From positions 964 through 8,592 of the forward strand of contig PMEC01000114.1 in the NCBI GenBank assembly GCA_003155705.1: a stretch of 7,629 nt of DNA. Reading direction: 5' to 3'. The position numbers and the translations under genes are program-made. The notes under the pieces were generated by a model that was not told where the DNA came from, did not search any database, and saw only the letters and a list, made by a program, of their open reading frames with translations. Positions 1 to 6,481 of the stretch are shown here, piece by piece (position 1 is the first letter of the stretch; each line of letters opens with the position of its first letter). The stretch comes from Bacteroidales bacterium (GTDB taxonomy: Bacteria > Bacteroidota > Bacteroidia > Bacteroidales > VadinHA17).

Positions 1-956
1 TCTGGAAATTTGCAAAGGGACGACTTAACTATCTTCTCGATACATCTGAATTTCAAAGATTCATGCCCGAATATTATTACGAAAAGAGATCGGTATTCTC
101 TCAAAAGATAAACCTTGAATCTTCCGAAAAAAGAATTTTACTTTCACTTATTCAGGTAAATAGACTACCGGAGAATCGTTCCTACAGATATGACTTTTTT
201 TATGATGATTGTTCTACAAGAATACGGGACCTGATTGAAAAAGCAGTTGGTCCAAGACTGATATATCCTCCGGAAGAAAAGAGACTTATGCCAAGTTTCC
301 GGGAATTGGTCGGAGAGTATCAAAAGAGTTATCCATGGCTTAAAATGGGTATTGATCTGATAATGGGCACTCCTGGTGAAGTCAAATCAACTTACCGCGA
401 CATGATGTTTCTTCCGCTCTATCTTCAGAAAAATCTTACTATGGCCGTTGTCAGCCGAGACCACAAAATGGCTCCTCTTCTTAGCTCCAGAGAGACTCTT
501 CTTGAATTCGTACCTCAGTTACCGAAAGCGATGTTATTTACTACGCCGATTTTCATTTTTACTTTGCTTTTTATAATAATTGTTCTTATTACAGCGCTGT
601 TTAAGAAGGGTAGAATAATTAATATTCTTGATTTGTTGCTGTTCGCTGTATTCTCGGTGCTATCAGTTTTAATGATCTTCTTCAACTTCTTTACTGATCA
701 TCAGCAGATGAAATGGAATCTTAATATTTTGTGGTTTAATCCTGCTGTAATTATTTGTCTCTTATATCTTATTTTTCGAAAAAGCGGAGCAATCTGGTTC
801 AGGGTTGTATTTTTCCTCTCCCTGCTATTTCTACCTATTATTATTATTGTCCCCTCAGCAATTAACAATTCATTTGTACCGGTTTTGCTGATACTCATTT
901 TCCGAAGTTCAGCAAGAGGAAATTTTATTTGGAATCCATTTTCAGTACGCGAATAA
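1..956 (+). CDS. DUF4105 / Lnb-family membrane protein (probable lipoprotein N-acyltransferase), 5'-truncated
   Basis: The reading frame is open from the left edge (first full codon at base 3, W-K-F-A-K-G-R-L-N-Y), so the gene starts outside the window; the ATG at 63 is internal. Visible are 317 codons. The N-terminal part matches the DUF4105 ('Lnb N-terminal periplasmic') family: FAKGRLNYLL at the edge, then YDFFYDDCSTRIRDLI around bases 186-236, whose Cys (codon 210-212) is the candidate catalytic residue. The C-terminal part has about five hydrophobic membrane segments (roughly bases 522-597, 615-692, 720-785, 795-857 and 864-905), with the family-like TDHQQMKWNLNILWFNP between the second and third. 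Family knowledge: Bacteroides Lnb adds the third acyl chain to lipoproteins at the inner membrane. Recognition is by motif only. It is probably not part of the downstream operon, being separated by 193 bases with a putative promoter. Confidence 0.8.
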   Translation, partial: WKFAKGRLNYLLDTSEFQRFMPEYYYEKRSVFSQKINLESSEKRILLSLIQVNRLPENRSYRYDFFYDDCSTRIRDLIEKAVGPRLIYPPEEKRLMPSFRELVGEYQKSYPWLKMGIDLIMGTPGEVKSTYRDMMFLPLYLQKNLTMAVVSRDHKMAPLLSSRETLLEFVPQLPKAMLFTTPIFIFTLLFIIIVLITALFKKGRIINILDLLLFAVFSVLSVLMIFFNFFTDHQQMKWNLNILWFNPAVIICLLYLIFRKSGAIWFRVVFFLSLLFLPIIIIVPSAINNSFVPVLLILIFRSSARGNFIWNPFSVRE

Positions 957-1121
957 GTTTTAGCCGAAAAATTGTCATTATATTAGAAAAAGTTGTGTTG
1001 ATATAAAGTACTTTTTAAGAATATTTTAACACACCTTAACAACTATTTTCAGAATTGCTGATTTCTTTTGCATAATAAAATTTGGAGTGATTGACAATAC
1101 CGTTAATCGTGACCATTTTAT

Positions 1122-1129
1122 TATATTTG
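1122..1129 (+). promoter_or_regulatory. Putative Bacteroidetes -7 promoter box (TATATTTG)
   Basis: TATATTTG is an exact match to the Bacteroidetes primary sigma -7 consensus TAnnTTTG. It lies in the only sizeable intergenic gap (957-1149). Transcription would begin a few bases downstream, giving a short leader before the ATG at 1150. No convincing -33 TTTG is seen at the usual 19-21 base spacing; the nearest TTG (1091-1093) is 28 bases upstream. The rest of the gap is AT-rich and shows no other clear signal. The box is short and the background AT-rich, so a chance match is possible. Confidence 0.45.
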
Positions 1130-1149
1130 TCACATTAAAATTTTCTGCA

Positions 1150-2145
1150 ATGGAGCAAACTACGGACATCAGACTTTTGAATGAAAAAATTGAAAAAGAG
1201 AGTGCATTTGTTGACATTATCAGGATGGAAATGAATAAGGTTATTGTAGGACAGAAACATCTCGTCGACAGCCTTCTGATTGGTTTACTTGCTAATGGAC
1301 ATTTACTTCTTGAAGGTGTGCCAGGTCTCGCTAAAACGCTGGCAATTAAATCGCTGGCTTCAATTATTGATGCAAAATTCAGTAGGATACAATTCACTCC
1401 TGACCTTCTTCCGGCTGATTTGATCGGCACAATGATTTATAGTCAGAAAAAAGAGGAGTTTGTAGTGAAAAAAGGACCTGTTTTTGCGAATTTCATTCTG
1501 GCTGACGAAATAAACAGATCACCGGCAAAAGTGCAGAGCGCATTGCTTGAAGCGATGCAGGAACGCCAGATAACGATTGGAGAATCGACTTACAAACTAG
1601 AGGAACCTTTCCTTGTTTTGGCTACACAGAATCCTATTGAACAGGAAGGAACATATCCATTACCTGAAGCTCAGGTTGACAGGTTCATGCTTAAAGTACT
1701 CATCGGATATCCGACGATGGAGGAAGAAAGAAGTATTGTAAGAGAAAATCTGGCAAAAGTGTTCCCAAATGCAAATACTGTTCTTAAGGTTGATGATATT
1801 CTTAGAGCAAAGAACACTGTTCGTGAGGTTTACATGGATGAGAAAATTGAAAATTATATCCTGAATATAGTCTTTGCAAGCCGTAACCCTGAAAAATTCG
1901 GCGTCCCTGTATTCAAGAATATGATATCATATGGAGCCTCACCGCGTGCATCGATCAATCTTGCTCTTGCATCTAAAGCATTTGCCTTTATTAAAAGACG
2001 TGGATATGTAATTCCTGAAGATGTCAGGGCAGTATGTGCCGATGTAATGCGTCATAGAATTGGACTAACATATGAAGCTGAAGCTGAGAATGTTAACCAG
2101 GATCATATAATATCAGAAATATTGAATGTAACTGAAGTTCCTTAA
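1150..2145 (+). CDS. MoxR-family AAA+ ATPase
   Basis: Cytoplasmic AAA+ ATPase of the MoxR class, 331 residues, a full-length size for the family. In order: Walker A GVPGLAKT (residues 56-63), Walker B FILADE (115-120), sensor 1 ATQN (158-161), the MoxR signature EGTYPLPEAQVDRF (166-179) and sensor 2 GASPRA (262-267), followed by the C-terminal helical lid. MoxR ATPases are thought to act as chaperone-like remodelers paired with VWA-domain proteins; here three such partners follow in the same operon (DUF58, BatA, BatB). The ATG at 1150 is preferred over a GTG at 1087. The extra 21 residues from 1087 (IDNTVNRDHFIIF...) do not resemble the family N-terminus and would overlap the putative promoter box at 1122-1129. 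There is no evident Shine-Dalgarno sequence, which is normal in this phylum. It is the first gene of the run, 10 bases before the next. Confidence 0.95.
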   Translation: MEQTTDIRLLNEKIEKESAFVDIIRMEMNKVIVGQKHLVDSLLIGLLANGHLLLEGVPGLAKTLAIKSLASIIDAKFSRIQFTPDLLPADLIGTMIYSQKKEEFVVKKGPVFANFILADEINRSPAKVQSALLEAMQERQITIGESTYKLEEPFLVLATQNPIEQEGTYPLPEAQVDRFMLKVLIGYPTMEEERSIVRENLAKVFPNANTVLKVDDILRAKNTVREVYMDEKIENYILNIVFASRNPEKFGVPVFKNMISYGASPRASINLALASKAFAFIKRRGYVIPEDVRAVCADVMRHRIGLTYEAEAENVNQDHIISEILNVTEVP

Positions 2146-2155
2146 TAATCACATT

Positions 2156-2566
2156 ATGAAGACAATTCTAGTTTCAGTAATCATAGGTTTTCTTGTAAGT
2201 TTTAACCTTAACGGACAAAACCTGATAGGGTATAGCGAGAAAGATGTGCGCCAATATATGGCAGATAATCAGAAAGAAATGACTTTTCAGAATTTTATAA
2301 ATAACAGCACATTCAAGTACCTGAAATATTCAAATAAGGATGAAACACTAACTCTGCTTTTTTTTCTGAATGAACAGTCAGTCTGCAAAAGTGTAAGGAG
2401 GGTTTGTGATAAAAGTCTCAGGGCTCAAGAAATTAAGGAACTCGATTCCAAGTATAAGAAAAAAGGAAACAACCTTTGGGCTGAAACAAAAAATGGAAAG
2501 AATTATCTCATTGAATTGAAGGAAGAAGAGTGGTCATTTAATATTACCATTAAGCTTATTGAATAA
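2156..2566 (+). CDS. Small secreted protein of unknown function within the Bat operon
   Basis: I do not recognise a characterised family. The product is 136 residues. The N-terminus (MKTILVSVIIGFLVSFNLNG, then QN) looks like a signal peptide cleaved near residue 20, so the mature protein of about 116 residues should be periplasmic. It is not an obvious lipoprotein, as there is no Cys at the cleavage region. The mature part is charged and mixed alpha/beta in character, with two cysteines in CKSVRRVC (C77 and C84) that could form a disulfide once exported. A hydrophobic strand (TLTLLFFLN, 65-72) precedes them. The gene sits 10 bases after moxR and 11 bases before the DUF58 gene, in the same direction, so co-transcription is very likely. 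The composition fits its neighbours and nothing suggests recent transfer. That it is a real gene rests on the signal peptide, tight fit and frame length. Confidence 0.85.
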   Translation: MKTILVSVIIGFLVSFNLNGQNLIGYSEKDVRQYMADNQKEMTFQNFINNSTFKYLKYSNKDETLTLLFFLNEQSVCKSVRRVCDKSLRAQEIKELDSKYKKKGNNLWAETKNGKNYLIELKEEEWSFNITIKLIE

Positions 2567-2577
2567 TTAATTAAGAG

Positions 2578-3441
2578 GTGGAAGCAGCAGAACTATTAAA
2601 AAAGGTTCGACGGATAGAGATAAAAACCAGAGGCTTAAGCAAGCATATTTTTGCCGGAGAATATCATAGCGCATTCAAGGGACGTGGAATCGCTTTCAGC
2701 GAAGTACGTGAGTATCAGTATGGCGATGATATCCGTAGCATAGACTGGAATGTAACTGCCCGTTTTAATCATCCATATGTTAAAGTATATGAGGAGGAAA
2801 GGGAACTTACTGTTATGCTACTTATGGATGTCAGCGGATCTGGAAGCTTTGGAACTTCATCTGCATTTAAGTGTGATTTAATGACAGAGATAGCCGCAGT
2901 GCTTTCATTTTCAGCAATTTTTAATAATGACAAAATTGGTGTTATCTTTTTTTCAGATAAAGTTGAAAAGTTCATTCCACCGCTTAAGGGACGAAAACAC
3001 ATCCTGCGAATAATAAGAGAACTGCTTGATTTTAAACCTGAAAGTAGCCTGACAAACCTCAATGAACCTCTTCGTTATCTTACAAATGCAATTAAAAAGA
3101 GATGTACTGCCTTCATCATTTCTGATTTTATTGTTCCCGATTTTGAGGAAGCTCTGAGGATAGCCTCAAATAAGCATGATCTTGTGGCGCTTAAAATATA
3201 TGACCCCGCTGAAAAATCTATCCCTGATATTGGTCTGATAAAAATATCTGATGCTGAATCAGGAATTGAAAAATGGATAGATACATCTTCTGGTCTGACA
3301 AGAAGAGAATATGAAAACTGGTGGAATAACCACGTCGATCTCATTAAAAATATTTTCAAAAAATGCGGAGTTGACTCCTCAATGATAAGTACCGGTGAAG
3401 ATTATGTGAAGCCGCTGATAAAACTATTTAAAACCAGGTGA
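2578..3441 (+). CDS. DUF58 domain protein with VWA fold (MoxR partner)
   Basis: Cytoplasmic DUF58 protein, 287 residues, with no signal peptide or membrane segment. The N-terminal signature FAGEYHSAFKGRGIAFSEVR and YQYGDDIRSIDWNVTAR (residues 47-63) are diagnostic of DUF58. The VWA-like part carries an intact MIDAS motif DVSGS (D84, S86, S88), a likely MIDAS threonine in SLTNL (T159) and an acidic residue in FIISDF (D183). The start is GTG at 2578: an in-frame TAA at 2572-2574 leaves no earlier start, the next ATG is around residue 80 inside the VWA core, and the resulting MEAAELLKKVRRIEIKTRG fits the family N-terminus. A purine-rich AAGAGG abuts the start codon, too close to be a normal ribosome site. 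DUF58 proteins are regularly encoded next to moxR and are taken to be substrate or adaptor partners of the ATPase. Confidence 0.93.
   Translation: MEAAELLKKVRRIEIKTRGLSKHIFAGEYHSAFKGRGIAFSEVREYQYGDDIRSIDWNVTARFNHPYVKVYEEERELTVMLLMDVSGSGSFGTSSAFKCDLMTEIAAVLSFSAIFNNDKIGVIFFSDKVEKFIPPLKGRKHILRIIRELLDFKPESSLTNLNEPLRYLTNAIKKRCTAFIISDFIVPDFEEALRIASNKHDLVALKIYDPAEKSIPDIGLIKISDAESGIEKWIDTSSGLTRREYENWWNNHVDLIKNIFKKCGVDSSMISTGEDYVKPLIKLFKTR
3436..3441 (+). promoter_or_regulatory. Shine-Dalgarno-like AGGTGA favouring the ATG at 3447
   Basis: AGGTGA lies 5 bases before the ATG at 3447 and contains the stop codon of the DUF58 gene. It favours the ATG at 3447 over a GTG at 3438, which would itself lie inside this site. 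Bacteroidetes use Shine-Dalgarno pairing weakly, so this is supporting rather than decisive evidence. Confidence 0.4.
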
Positions 3442-3446
3442 TCATA

Positions 3447-4424
3447 ATGAAGAGGTATTCTGTCATACTATTATATATATATGTATCTTTTAATAGGATA
3501 AACGCTCAGGATGTCAAGGTCACTTCAGCATTTGATTCCTCCAGAATTTATATTGGCGATCAGACCAATTTCACCGTTACAATAGATAAGCCAGTAAGTT
3601 ATTTTCTTACTGTCCAAATTTTTAAGGATAGCCTCCAAAAAAATATCGAGATTCTCAAAGGTCCTTCAGTTGATACTTCTATTCTTAAAGACGGAAGATT
3701 GAGGATCAGACAAAAGTATCTTGTTACATCATTCGATTCAGGTTACTACCAGGTTCCTCCTGTTTATGCAGAAATGAAGGGAGCAAATGGGATAAAACGC
3801 TTCTATTCTGATTATTCACAACTTGAGGTTATGAGGGTGAAAATTACTCCACCGGATACAACTTTAAAGATATTCGATATAATTAAGCCGTATAGAGCTC
3901 CATTAACTGTAGGAGAGGTCTTACCATGGATTATGTTGTTTATGGTTTTATCCGGAGCAGTTTGGTATTTCGTCAGGATTATAAAAAAAATCCGGAAGAA
4001 GAAAACAGGCGAGGTTGTGGAATTGCCAAAGGATCCTGCTCATGTAATAGCATTCAGACAACTTGAGCGGCTTAAAGCTGAGAAGCTATGGCAGCATGGC
4101 GATATCAAAGGCTATTATACAAGACTTACTGAGATTGTGAGGTTCTACCTCGAGAACAGGTATAAAGTATACTCCATGGAACTCACTACTATAGAGACAC
4201 TTGCAGAACTAAAAAAAACAGGTTTCAGTGAAGATGAATCCTTCAGGAAGTTACGAACAGTACTTACAGGTGCAGACCTTGTTAAATTTGCAAAATTTAA
4301 TCCGGAACCATCAGAAAATGAGTTGCAGTTTAATTTTGCCTGGGAATTTGTGGATGCAACTAAACTTATCCCGGTTATTATTGGAAACCCGGTAGAAAGT
4401 GAACCAATTAAGGAAAAGACATGA
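3447..4424 (+). CDS. BatD-like single-pass membrane protein with cytoplasmic helical domain
   Basis: Predicted inner-membrane protein of 325 residues. A signal peptide (about 1-20, ending RINA before QD) is followed by a beta-rich periplasmic domain (about 21-150), one membrane helix (about 159-178, WIMLFMVLSGAVWYFVRII) with a strongly basic stop-transfer KKIRKKK, then a cytoplasmic helical domain (about 195-305). The helical part (DPAHVIAFRQLERLK, GDIKGYYTRLTEIVRFYLENR, TTIETLAEL) resembles DUF4381-type C-termini found in MoxR/VWA operons. The periplasmic part resembles the BatD N-terminal module: RIYIGDQTNFTVTI near its start and GYYQVPP near its end, against similar motifs in the BatD fragment at 7223. 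The start at 3447 is chosen over GTG 3438, since it has an AGGTGA upstream and gives a compact signal peptide. The 3' end overlaps batA by 4 bases (ATGA), suggesting translational coupling. Confidence 0.85.
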   Translation: MKRYSVILLYIYVSFNRINAQDVKVTSAFDSSRIYIGDQTNFTVTIDKPVSYFLTVQIFKDSLQKNIEILKGPSVDTSILKDGRLRIRQKYLVTSFDSGYYQVPPVYAEMKGANGIKRFYSDYSQLEVMRVKITPPDTTLKIFDIIKPYRAPLTVGEVLPWIMLFMVLSGAVWYFVRIIKKIRKKKTGEVVELPKDPAHVIAFRQLERLKAEKLWQHGDIKGYYTRLTEIVRFYLENRYKVYSMELTTIETLAELKKTGFSEDESFRKLRTVLTGADLVKFAKFNPEPSENELQFNFAWEFVDATKLIPVIIGNPVESEPIKEKT

Positions 4425-5413
4425 AGGGAATAGATTTTGCACAACCAGCCTTTCTTTATTTATTGCTTATCATCCCTCTGATGGTTGGTTTTTATATTCT
4501 AAAACAGCAAAGATCGGTTGCATCCTTGCAGGTTCCGGGATCAGGTCCTTTTGAGAAATCAGGGAAGACATTCAGACATTTTATCCGGCATCTGTTATTT
4601 GTATTTCGTATTGCAGCAATTGGTTCATTTATTATTGTTCTCGCCAGACCTCAGAAAACAGACAATTTTCAGGATGTATCGACAGAAGGGATTGATATAA
4701 TCCTAACCCTTGATATTTCTGGAAGTATGCTAGCCAGAGATTTTAAACCAGACCGGGTGGAGGCTTCCAAAAATATTGCTACGGAATTTATTACAGGTAG
4801 ACCGTATGACCGTATAGGACTGGTTGTTTTCAGTGGTGAGAGTTTTACTCAGTGTCCTCTTACCACCGATCATGCTGCGTTGATTAATCTTCTCCGTGAA
4901 ATTAAATGTGGTATGATTGAAGACGGAACTGCTATTGGAGAAGGACTTGCAACGGCTGTAAACAGGATAAAAGACTCTTATGCAAAGAGCAAAGTGATAA
5001 TTCTGTTAACTGATGGTGTGAATAACAAAGGACTTATTGCTCCAATGACTGCTGCAGAAATTGCAAAAACATTTGGAATCAGAGTATACACAATAGGAGT
5101 GGGTACTGAAGGTGTTGCACCATATCCGGTTCAGACTCAATTCGGTATACAGTACCAGGACATGCAGGTCGAAATAGATGAAGCTATTTTGAAAGATATT
5201 TCCAGGATGACAGACGGTAAATACTTCAGGGCAACAGATAATGAAAAGCTCAAACAGGTTTATGCTGAAATTGACAAGCTCGAAAAATCGAGAATGGAGG
5301 TGAAGCAGTTCAAGCTGAAGGAGGAAAAGTTTGGTAAACCTGCTCTTATAGCATTTTGCCTTATCCTTATGGAAGTGATTTTAAGAAATTTACTATTGAA
5401 GAATCTGACATAA
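4421..5413 (+). CDS. batA: BatA: membrane-anchored VWA-domain protein
   Basis: Inner-membrane VWA protein, 330 residues, normal length for BatA. Order: membrane helix (about 10-27), a basic loop, a second helix (about 59-75) ending LARPQ, the VWA domain (about 90-285) and a C-terminal helix (about 308-325). The MIDAS motif is intact: DISGS (D98, S100, S102), a DGT threonine (T170) and LTDG (D198). By the positive-inside rule the VWA domain is periplasmic. Family marks include FTQCPLTTDHAALI, APYPVQTQFGIQYQ and the C-terminal EIDKLEKS. Three cysteines are present (C145, C163, C313), the first two close to MIDAS loops. Known role: Bat genes were named for Bacteroides aerotolerance, but the mechanism is unsettled. 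The start overlaps the upstream stop as ATGA, with AAGGA 6 bases before it. BatB follows after 9 bases and is a clear paralogue. Confidence 0.95.
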   Translation: MKGIDFAQPAFLYLLLIIPLMVGFYILKQQRSVASLQVPGSGPFEKSGKTFRHFIRHLLFVFRIAAIGSFIIVLARPQKTDNFQDVSTEGIDIILTLDISGSMLARDFKPDRVEASKNIATEFITGRPYDRIGLVVFSGESFTQCPLTTDHAALINLLREIKCGMIEDGTAIGEGLATAVNRIKDSYAKSKVIILLTDGVNNKGLIAPMTAAEIAKTFGIRVYTIGVGTEGVAPYPVQTQFGIQYQDMQVEIDEAILKDISRMTDGKYFRATDNEKLKQVYAEIDKLEKSRMEVKQFKLKEEKFGKPALIAFCLILMEVILRNLLLKNLT

Positions 5414-5422
5414 AAAATAATC

Positions 5423-6463
5423 ATGCAGTTATTCAGATTTGCCAACCCGGAATATTTATATCTGCTGCTTTTATTGCCGCTGCTCATCCTTTTGTGGATC
5501 TTGAATGAGTACCGAAAAAGACAAGCGATGAAGAGATTTGGTAATATCGAACTGGTTAAAAAACTGATCCCCGAATTATCGAAAATAAGACCGGCATTAA
5601 AATTTATTTTCATCCTCATTACGATATCTCTTTCAATAATTATGCTTGCAAGACCACAGTTCGGATCAAAACTCGAAGAGGTGAAAAGACAGGGTGTTGA
5701 AGTAATTTTAGCACTGGATGTCAGTAACTCTATGCTGGCTGAGGATATTCAGCCTAACCGACTTGAACGTGCCAAACAGGCTATATCGCGCTTAGTAGAA
5801 ACCCTCGATAATGATAAAATTGGTCTTATTGTTTTTGCCGGCGATGCCTATACGCAGATACCTGTGACAACCGATTATATTTCAGCCAAAATGTTCCTTT
5901 CTGCAATAAGTCCTGATATGGTTCCAAAACAGGGAACTGCTATTGGATCAGCGATAGACCTTGGCATGAGATCTTTCAGCCCGGGAACAGGAAAGAGTAA
6001 GGCAATTGTTATTTTAACTGATGGAGAAAATCATGAAGATGACCCGGTTGCAAAGGCGAAAGAGGCAGCTGCAGAAGGAATTGTTATCCATACTATTGGA
6101 ATTGGTTCTGCAGAAGGGGTACCTTTATTAGTTGCTTCAAACGGAAAAAAAGACTACCTGAAAGATCCTGACGGAAACACTGTCATTTCAAAACTGGATG
6201 AGAATATACTCAAAGAGATTGCAGTGGCAGGAAATGGTAAGTACGTCAGGGCTAATAATTCAAATATCGGGCTGGATGAGATCTATAATGAAATAAAAAA
6301 ATTGAAGAAGCAGGAACTTGAGGGTAAGATGTATACTGAATATAGTGATCAGTTCCAGATATTTGCAGGAGCTGCCTTGCTACTACTGATTATCGAATTC
6401 ATGATAATGGGACGAAAAAACAGAAGACTTTCAAACCTGCGTATCTTTAAAATCAGGATTTAG
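5423..6463 (+). CDS. batB: BatB: membrane-anchored VWA-domain protein
   Basis: Inner-membrane VWA protein, 346 residues, and a paralogue of BatA. It has a membrane helix (about 11-28), a basic loop, a second helix (about 59-76) ending LARPQ, the VWA domain (about 91-298) and a C-terminal helix (about 312-330) with a short basic tail. The MIDAS motif is intact, in the BatB form DVSNS (D99, S101, S103), with GTAIG (T172) and ILTDGEN (D200). Shared blocks with BatA include LYLLLL near the N-terminus, DKIGLIVFAGDAYTQIPVTTD and GTAIG. Unlike BatA it contains no cysteine. BatB is identified by position after BatA, DVSNSM and the LVASNGKKDYLKDPDGNTV region ahead of the last VWA strand. The VWA domain should face the periplasm, where BatC and BatD are also predicted to be. 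It begins 9 bases after batA and ends 18 bases before batC. Confidence 0.95.
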   Translation: MQLFRFANPEYLYLLLLLPLLILLWILNEYRKRQAMKRFGNIELVKKLIPELSKIRPALKFIFILITISLSIIMLARPQFGSKLEEVKRQGVEVILALDVSNSMLAEDIQPNRLERAKQAISRLVETLDNDKIGLIVFAGDAYTQIPVTTDYISAKMFLSAISPDMVPKQGTAIGSAIDLGMRSFSPGTGKSKAIVILTDGENHEDDPVAKAKEAAAEGIVIHTIGIGSAEGVPLLVASNGKKDYLKDPDGNTVISKLDENILKEIAVAGNGKYVRANNSNIGLDEIYNEIKKLKKQELEGKMYTEYSDQFQIFAGAALLLLIIEFMIMGRKNRRLSNLRIFKIRI

Positions 6464-6481
6464 TGTAAAAAACACACTCTC

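Noticed and set aside
1049..1069. TCAG/CTGA hairpin followed by TTTCTTTT as a terminator for the Lnb-type gene
   Set aside because: The stem is only 4 base pairs with a 5-base loop and little GC, and the T-run is interrupted. It is too weak to call and about 90 bases past the stop.
1026..1430. Minus-strand open frame of 134 codons at the moxR 5' end
   Set aside because: It is antisense to the strongly conserved MoxR Walker A region, has no signal peptide or recognisable motif, and its composition looks like a mirror of the moxR codons.
3983..4218. Two A8 runs (3983-3990 and 4211-4218) in the BatD-like gene as possible programmed slippage sites
   Set aside because: The frame stays open and gives a coherent helical domain across both runs. 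No alternative-frame product or downstream stimulatory structure is evident.
4518..4700. 60-codon + strand frame inside batA
   Set aside because: It lies wholly inside the conserved BatA N-terminal region in another frame and has no recognisable features. The 76-codon frame at 6531-6761 inside batC is rejected likewise.
5260..5619. Minus-strand open frame of 119 codons across the batA-batB junction
   Set aside because: It runs antisense over two well-supported genes and shows no domain features. Other minus-strand frames at 701-898, 2769-3062, 3075-3359, 4145-4444 and 6867-7124 are rejected for the same reason.
6462..6478. AGTGT/ACACT inverted repeat between batB and batC
   Set aside because: A 5-base-pair stem around an A-rich loop with no following T-run. 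It is likely chance in an AT-rich spacer, and a terminator here would split a conserved operon.
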